Source of the DNA: Certhia americana
Taxonomy: Eukaryota > Chordata > Aves > Passeriformes > Certhiidae
Assembly: GCA_018697195.1 (NCBI GenBank)
Contig: CM031864.1
Span: 28,529,962 to 28,593,961, forward strand
Length of the DNA stretch: 64,000 nt
Direction of reading: 5' to 3'
Translations under genes and position numbers: made by a program
The notes under the pieces: generated by a model
Database searches by the model: none
Seen by the model: the letters and a program-made list of their open reading frames with translations, nothing else
Told to the model about the DNA's origin: nothing
Shown here: positions 23,901-32,900 of the stretch, piece after piece
Layout of the letters: every line of letters begins with the position of its first letter
Position numbering within the stretch: position 1 is the stretch's first letter

Positions 23901-26900
23901 TCAGAAGATAACTGAGGACACCACTGATGGGTATGTCCCAGCCAGGGCTTGAGGGCAGCTGTGTGATTGTTAAAGCTGTGAAGAGCTGGAACGAGATGAT
24001 CTTCAAAGTCTCCTTCCAGCCCAAACCATTCTGTCGTTCCAAGGGTTGAGGGCTTCATCACCTGAGCTGGCTGCCCAGCCCTGCTGTGGAATGGGGAGCT
24101 CAGGCCTCTCTCACAGGGAATACAGCATCCCAGTAAGAGATGGCACAAGGTGGCACTGGGCACCTGGAACTTTGGACTTACCCAGGACTGAACCATATCT
24201 CTGGGAGTCAATGCCTTAAGCTGATAAAAAAAACACTTCTGTGATTTACTGTCAGCCATTGTGTTTCCTTCTGGCCATCAGGCTGCTAATGGAAAAACTG
24301 AGCTGTAGGTGAAACTTATTACCTGTAGAACAGCAGAAATAGTCCCTCCTGTGTTTCATGCAGCATTTCTCACTCTGTAACAGCTGTTAATCTGGAGCTG
24401 TGACATGGCAGAGCTGCCAAAAGGCTCTGCTGCTGCAGGCCTAGAGCAGTACCTGTGCTGTCAGGTACAGGGGCCAGTTTTGTCATGTGCAATTCTCTGC
24501 CCCCTGAGCTTATATACAGCTCTGAAGGAGCCTTCATACAATTCCTGCTGAATTTTAAGACTTCCATAATACAGAGCCATAGAACCATTGCGGTTGGAAA
24601 AGCTCTCTAAGAGTATTAAGTCCAACCATTAGCCTAGCACTGCCGAGGCCACCACTAAACCATATCTTGGTATGCCTAAACACCTTCCAACGATGGTGCC
24701 ACTCCACCACTGCCTGGACAGCCTGAGCCAATGTTGACAAGCCTTTGAGTGAAGAAATTTTTCCTGGTACCAAATTTAAACCAACCCTGGCACAACTTGA
24801 GGTGATTTCCTTTTGTCCCATCTCTTGTTGCATAATGGCAAAGGGATAATGGCATTCGAAGTCTTGCTAGAGACAGAAGTGATGAAGGGGGGAAGATTTA
24901 GTAGGAATGGTTTAGATTTCACCTGTGCAAAAAAATAAAGATGAAGGACTTCTTGAATCAAGCACAGTTCTCCAAGATAAACGGTAATTGCGGAAGAGTG
25001 TGTTCTGACTTGCCCGCAAAGAGCTCATAAAAGGAAGTCTGGCTCCTTGAAGCTTTCAGTGGGGGAGGTTAAGTGAGGTAGAAAGACTTCTCTGGGACAG
25101 ATCTCTCGGGGTCTTGGCTGCTCAAAAATTAACCAAATTCCTTTCCACTCCTCAGTGACATAAACAAGATGAAGTCTCCAGCCCAGGAAAATATAGATGG
25201 GCATGTCAGAGGCAAGACCTTACTGCTGGTTCAGCAGGCATCCACCCAGAGCATGACTTGCTCAGATAAGGATGAGAAGGTAAGTGTCTTGCCCAACGGA
25301 CGCAGTATCTCTCTCATGGACCTGCAGGACCCTCACACAGCACACAGTGACACTGTTTCCATGATGCACGATGTGCCTTTGCGCCTGGTGGGCAGCCAAC
25401 TCTCTGTCACTCAGGTGGCCAACATCAAACAGCTGTGGGACACCCAGAGCACGCCCCAGAGCGCTCCGCAGGTCCGGAGGCCGCTTCATCCAGCGTGGAA
25501 CCAACAGGGCAGCCTCCGGCCTCTCTCATTCCAAAACCCTGTTTACCAGCTCAACAACCCAAGCCCCCCCATGGCCAAGGCCTCTGTGGACTCCAGCCCG
25601 GAGAACCTAAGCACTGCCAGCTCCCGGAGCCGCAGCAACAGTGAGGACTTCAAGCCCAGCGGGCGCAGCAACAGCAGCCTGGAGGACTCTGCCAAGCGCA
25701 GCTCACAGAGTGAGGACTCAGCGCGGCGCCCCGTGGGCCTGGACAAGCACATGCCAGTGGTGCTGCCCCGCCAGAACAGCAGCAGCCAGGCGCAGATCCG
25801 CAAGATGGACCAAGCCGTGCTGGGCACCAGAGCCAAAACGCTGCACACCCTGACACACAGCCCTTCCCTGCGCAGCACGGGCAGCGTGTCCGGGGCCTCG
25901 GGGGCCATGGGCATTGAGCCCATCCAGAATGGGAACCGCTCCCGGCACCAGTCCTCTTCCTCAAGGGAAAGCCCCGTCCCCAAGGTGCGGGCGATTCAGC
26001 GGCAGCAAACGCAGCAGGTAAGGAAATCCTGCCTCCAGGCCTCCGCTTTGGTGTTCAGCCCATTGCTCCTTGGAGTTGAGCTGAATCAAGTGTGGCAGCA
26101 CTTATGCGAGTGGCCAGTAGCAAGTGTAAGAAATAGTCATGCTTGTCACCCTCACAAGCTTGGCAAGCCACCTTATCTGTGCCACTGGGATGCTTTTGTA
26201 CTAAATTTAAAAAAAAAAAAAAAAACACAACTGTTTTCCATTTACTAAGGTAGCAGCAAACCTGCTGAAAGAAACAGAACTGGAAAATTTCCCTGAATAC
26301 AAAGAAAAAAAGCCATGAGCAACTGTGTTCCAAATGGTAGTTCAGATCGCCACATGAGACTGCATTTGCCCTGTGGTGCTAATTTAAAAGCCGAGCTACC
26401 TCAAAACAGGGAAATGAACAAAGACAAAACATCACAGAATAACTGCTGCCAAAATAACAAATAAGCACGGTTGTCTAAAGTGTGGAGAAATCCATATTTC
26501 ACCATGATGAAGCAATCTCTTGCTGGCCCTCAAATCAGTGCTGCTTTTTCATTAATCATCCCAAACTATGAATAATGCAAATTTTTTCTGGAAAGGAGTG
26601 CTTATATCTACCAACTCCTAAGGCACGTTATCAGTTGTTCATAGGCAACTATAAATCAAGGTTTTCCTGTCAAAAAGCCACCTCTCCTTTATCTTTATCT
26701 TTATAATAATAATAATAATTCTGTTGTGATTTTCTGTGTATGAAGATGTTTTCCTAGATTAGTTTAATTTTAAAGAGGAGGTGAGTATTTCAATGCTACA
26801 GTGAAGGTAGAAAACATAATCTTTTTCTTTTTTGTGTTCAAGTTCAAAAAGGTCAGAGCTTTTGCAGAGGAAAGGCTTTGGGCTGTGAGGTGAACCTAGC

Positions 26901-29900
26901 AGAACAACTTCTGCTCTGCCCAAGGTTTTCTTGGTGTCCCCTGACAGTGGAGCTTTCTCAGCAAACTCCTGAATGTTACAGAAAAACCTTGGTGATGCCT
27001 GGGAACCCAGAAGCAATCAGGGCTTCAAAACTACTTTGATATCTCAAATTCATTTAAATACGAGACCAGAAACACTGATTCACAAACCAAAGCTTAATAT
27101 GCCAAGGTAGTAATACCCAAAGAAGTCACTGTTTCTTATTTGAAGTGTGTATGTGTTTGTATATTCCTGCAGTGTGTATTTTACAATGGAGCATAGGGGC
27201 ATGGCTAGGTGGAGGGTGTTAATGGACTTGTGTGGTTGTGGTAGCACATTTTAGCCCAGTAACAAGGATAAATGTGAAGGGGATATGCACCCACTTGTTT
27301 TCCCACTGTACTTTCTAATCTGGAAAACCCTGGATTCATTAGAATATTTGCTCCTGCTTTATTGAGAGAAATCAATTTGTTCTCTCCTTCCCCACATCCC
27401 TGAACAATGTCTTGAATGGTGCCAAATCAAGTGGCCAACATTTTTTTCAAGGCAAATTCCATTGCGTCCTTTTAATTGCAAATCTTGTTGTGGAATTCTG
27501 CTCTTATTTAAAAAAGAGAAAAAGAAAAGAGAAGTTGGGCATGTTCTTTCTGGGCATGTTCTTTCTAGGCATGTTTTGTGGGCGTTATAATTATTAGACT
27601 CTGTTCTCTACAAGTCCCATTTGTTTCTGAATATAGAGCTGGGCCCTTTCTTTGCTGGGAGAGGTCACTTTTTGCCTTCCATTTCCATTTAGGAGGTAGG
27701 TGGGAACACAAATGTCAGTGTGTTCCTCTGGAAGAAAGGCAAAGAGGGGAATTAATACATGATCCTAGCAGACTAATTCTTTTTTTTTTTTTTTTTTTTG
27801 CCTTTATTAGAGAATAACTTGTAATCCATTAGCATACATGACTTACTATCCACTTGGTCTTTGACAGCTTTCAGAATTTGGCTGCTGGAAATATTCTGTC
27901 CTGCGCTTGGAAGGTTGTTTGGCTAGGTTTGCTGCTACTCAGCAGTCTGGTGCAGGGCTGGGAATGTATGTTATAGTCACCTTTCTGCTGTCTGAGTCCC
28001 CTGTAACTCCAGTGGGTGGTGACTCTTCATCCATCCTGTTCCTGATTTCCCCAGAGATTCACAGCCACACATGGTCCATGGTCTCCCTTGCTATGGCTGC
28101 CTGACAGCAAATGCCATCAAAAAAATCTGAATTAAGGAGCTTTGCCAGGCTGCCACACTGCCTAATTAGCTTTCTTGTGAAGACTTCCTTCTAGGGAAAA
28201 GGCCTTTGCCTAAATCCAAGGATTTTTGCCTAATTCCTATGCCTTTCTTTTGCCTTTACGTTTTTGCTAAGGCTTCTTCCTGTGCTGGAGTGTCCATGGC
28301 TGTTAAAGACAGCTGAGCTGTGGGAGCAGATCCAGCACTCTCCTGCCCTGTCTTCCTGAGCAGGAGGAACACAGCAGGAGGGTGACATGATCCCTGACTC
28401 CTAAAGAAGCTGTTCCTCCCCCAAAGAGAGCTCCTGGCTGAGACTGGGACTCAGAAGCTCCAGCCAGGGAGCACAATGCACTTGGGTGCACCACTGGGCC
28501 AGGCAGGGAGTTTAAGAGCTGCCTGGGCATAAAAAGAAGCTGCAGTTGGGGAGAAGTTGATCTTTTGCATTTCTCAATAATGTAAGACAATGTTGCTCTT
28601 TTAGGAGTAATTATGCTAATTCCTGCACTTATAAACTTGTCTTTGTCTGTGAAAATTGCTTGGAATTTATAGCAAGCCATGTTTTCCCCAGCCAGGACGA
28701 GCGTTTCTTATCTGTTTTCTTGGCTCCCTTTTTGGATTCCCTTGAAGAGGAGAAAGAGAGCCTCCAAAGAGGCTGGACATTTCTTCTAGTCAGCACAGCT
28801 GGCCTTGGCTGGGCAGCTACACTGCAATGAACCATCCAAACCTGGCAGGCACTGCTGTGATCATGCTACACCTCCCTGCCACATTCAAGTCCTGCCACGA
28901 TATCCTGGATCCAGGCTGTGCAGTCACATTCTCCACTGTAGTCTGTCCCAGCCTGGCTGAGGAAGCTGCTCCCAAGTTCAGCTCCTCAGCACTCCAGGGA
29001 AACCAACCAACTCACCTGAGCACACTGCAAGCAGAGCTTTGTCACTGTTTTCTCTGTGCAAGACGTGGCAGAGTGAGAAAGCCTTGCTGACAGTGTGGCA
29101 AAGGGGAGAGATGGATGTGAATGGGATTGGGAAACAAGAACTTCTTCAGAGAGAATCTCACTTGAAGAGGAAGAAAAGTTTCCAAAATGCATTGTTTTTA
29201 GAGGGATTGAAGTAGGTGCTGCATGTCCAAAGTCACAGGAGGATGTAGTATCCCTGCAGGAGATGTTTTGGGGATCCTTTGAGGCTGACATCCATGGCTA
29301 TCTTTCTTCTCCAGCTGAACTGGATTTCAGAGCTGGTTGGTGCAATTTCTCTGGAGAATGCTAACAGGTGTCTCTGCCCCAGGTGCAGTCACCAGTGGAC
29401 TCGGCCACACTGTCCCCGGTGGAGAGGACAGCTGCGTGGGTGTTCAACAATGGGCAGTACGAGGACAGCAAGAAGGACATGGCTCAGAATTTGGACGAAG
29501 TCAAGCATGCTGAGAAGGTAGATTTGATTCTGCGTGCAGCCAGCCTGGGGAGGCCACTGAGTGCCGTGCACCCCACAGCAAGTTCTGAGGGACTTTCAGT
29601 CCCTGCTGTCACAGCATCACATGTTCTTACACAGGTTATATTGGTTATAATGATCACTATCTCCATAAATAAAGTAAATCAGGATTGTTAACCCGACTGA
29701 GTATAGCTTAGGACATGCACAGGAGCCTTGCAGTGCTGCAGCTCAGCTTTCATCAGTAGCAGCAGTCAGATTTGTCTTGGGCTTCTCATGAGGCAAATGC
29801 CTGTCACCCCAGTACCCAGGCAAGGTTTCTGAGCTGCACAGAAATCTGCATGATCTGTTTTGAAAGTGCATGTTTTTTCAGGAGTGGATGCCATTTTCCC

Positions 29901-32900
29901 AAATACAGTTACAGCCATTTGTTGCTGTGGGGATGGAATTGTTGCATAAGAGGTTTGGTATTTTGAGAAGGCAGGGAGTGAGGAGAACATTTAGTGGACA
30001 AAGAAGCAGAAACATAGGATTGTTAGGAAAGGTGAATGAACCCAAAACAAAGGACTATATTGAGATTCATGGCACTGTTGCAGAAATGATTGCCTACAGA
30101 GACAAGAAGAACAAAAGCTCAGCCAAGTAGGCTCTGGTTGCAGTGACTGGTTTTCTCTGACCTGCCCTGGTTGATTAGGTCCAGAAGAATGAGTTATTTG
30201 GGTCCCACACAGGTCTGGGTTTGTAAATTTGGGCAGCCCAGGCCATTTCTGCAGTTGAGCACTGTTAGCAGCATCTGCCCAAGAACTTCTGGAGTCTGGA
30301 GGGCAGGATGGGACCTGTCAGAGCTGAGGAGCCATGTCAGAGTTCTCTGACTGCTTGAATTGTGCTGCAGAGTGATACCCCACAGTGTGGGAGCAGCTTG
30401 ATGCCCAGTGGGAGCACACGTGCTCCTTCTCTATGGTTGTCCCTGTGTTTGCTTCCCATTTCCTTTACTTCAATCAGCTTATTTTTCATTAAAAAAAACA
30501 AACCAGCCAACGCTCCCCTAAAGAGCAGCAGAGCATTACAACAATCTGATCTCTTCTTTTTGCTCTTTTGCACCTGATTCCCTGCTGCCTCCCTGCCACC
30601 CTCAGTACGAGCAGGAGATCGCCAAGCTGAAGGAGCGCCTGCGGGTGTCCAGCCGTCGGCTGGAGGAGTACGAGCGGCGGCTCCTGGTGCAGGAGCAGCA
30701 GATGCAGAAGCTGCTCACAGACTACAAGTCTCGACTGGAAGACAGTGAGGACAGGCTGCGCAGGCAGCAAGAGGAGAAGGACAGCCAGATGAAAAGTATC
30801 ATCAGCAGGTGAGACTTTGGGAAACCCAGGACTGAGTGGGACAAGTGGCTCTCCATCATTGGAGCTGAAGAAGTGGAGATGCAGGTGTGGAAACTTGCCT
30901 GAGATTGTCAGGAAAGTAAAAGAAAGTATTTAGGAATTTTTGACTTAGGCCTGTGTTGTACTTACTGTAGGTTTTTTTTGTTGTTGTTGTTTGGAATCTG
31001 TACATGAGATTAGTTTTTCGGAGCAGTGGCATTTTTGGCAATGTCCGTTCTGAAAATAATAAGGTTGGGCAACTGAGAGTGTTAGATGGAGGGATAAGCT
31101 TTCCTGAAAGCAGCAAAATTCTTCTCTTGGAGAGCCAGGAGAAGCAGAGAAGTCAAACCAATAGGCCAGAGTACCTGAAACATTTGAGAATAATATTAAA
31201 CTGTCCTAATTTGTCCCTGCCTTTGCTCATCAGACTCATGGCTGTTGAAGAGGAGCTGAAAAAGGATCACGCTGAGATGCAAGCAGTCATTGATGCAAAG
31301 CAGAAAATTATTGACGCACAGGTAGGTAAAGAGCTCGGGATCTCCCAGGACCTGTGTGTAGAACCTGTCATTGTCCCCCCTCTTCTGCCCCAGCACTGTT
31401 CTCTATCTTCCAAGCTGTATCAGCCCACAGTGTAACATGTGTCACTTATTGCCTCTGGCAGAGAACTGGGGGCTTTAATTAATACTGTCTGACCTGGGCT
31501 TTGAGGCAACCTGGCAACAAATCCCAGGACTGATCACGTCTCCGAAACTTTTGCTACTTTGTGAGATCCCAAGGGAGTAAAGGAATAGCAGTGCATTGTG
31601 TAGATGTTGTTCCCAGTGTGGGCCTGGGCCCTCTGGGAAAGCTGTGCCTCACCCCAGCATAGTTTAGCTGCCATGTGCATGCATCTCAGCTGTGCCAGCA
31701 ATAGCATGGCTTTGGACAATGGAGTCCAGGAAAGAGAATGCTGCAATGGAGCATTGTCCTGGGAATGTCATGTGTGGCATTTCACCCTACTGGCTGTCTC
31801 TGGTAGTCCTGGGGAAATGCCCATTTCCCACAAAGCTGCAGCTCCCACCTTGGGCACCCCAGGCAGCTGTGGGGAGGAGAACCCAGTGGGACGTGCATGT
31901 GGGTGTATCCTGTGGGGTCATTCCAGCTTTTCCTCTGTGTCTGTGCTGATCCCACAACAGAACCTGGGACTGGTTTGTATCTGCCTGCCATGTTACCTTT
32001 GTGGTATTTGCATTTGAAGGGTCTCTTTCCGGCTTCTGGGCTTTTCAGTAGTTCCAACTGGAAACTTTCTTCAATAATTTTTTCAGTTATTCCCTACACA
32101 AAGAGTGGCGGTGGGAGTCTCAGCCAAATATGGTTAAACATGGCATTGGGGTATTAGAAATATTTGAACTCATGTGGAGCTGTAGGGAAAATATAAAGCA
32201 GCAAAGAGCTGTGTTTTTTGGAGATAGGCACAGTCAGCCCATCTGGCTTGTTACAGCCGTGAACTGGCAGGTCATCCAAGCAGCAACCTGGATTCTGAAA
32301 TGGGTGGATGGATTTTTCATCTGCCTCAAGAAGGTGGAAGGGGCACTGAGCAAACATGCAAAGTGATTTTTGGAGGGGAGCGATTGTGACTGCATAAGAA
32401 ACTTGCCTGTTACCTGTAAATGTCAGGAGGTTCTCAGCCTTGGTGTTGGTTTTGGGCTAGCAAGGTGTAGCATGGACCACTGGGATCCCACTGTCACCAG
32501 TTGGCAGAGGAGACCACTGCTGACTTGTGAGACCTTCAAACCCTCTGGGCTGGAGGGGTGTAGTTCCTTGATCACACTTCATCAAGTGATGCAGCATTCA
32601 TCACCTGTGGGGGAAGCTGGTGAAAAAACAAGAGCAAAACAGCAGCATTAATGATTTCTCTTTTTCTTGGTCAAGCAACGTTACTGGCAAACCTCAACTG
32701 CTTCACTGTCAGGCAGTGCGTGGGGGAAGTGCAGTTGTCACTGTCCTTCCTTGAGTTCCTGAACAGAGGAGGAAACTAGGGAAAGATTCAGAACAGACTC
32801 ACTAGGGGACCCCAGGTGTCTGCTAGGTTCTGTAGCAATCCCGTGAAGTTACGCTTGGGAGATTTTCTTCAATATGATTCCTTCAGTGGGTATAATAGAA

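Larger units (their letters stand above)
23931..25155 (+). other. RASAL2: RASAL2 intron I-J with two CR1 fragments
   Basis: Non-coding intron carrying CR1 fragments of opposite orientation at about 23980-24042 (+) and 24572-24831 (-). The remainder shows nothing recognisable. Confidence 0.75.

Noticed and set aside
24555..24833. 92-codon minus-strand ORF
   Set aside because: It coincides with the non-coding 3' region of the CR1 fragment.
25543..25983. Long antisense and shifted frames across exon J
   Set aside because: They are shadows of the real GC-rich coding exon.
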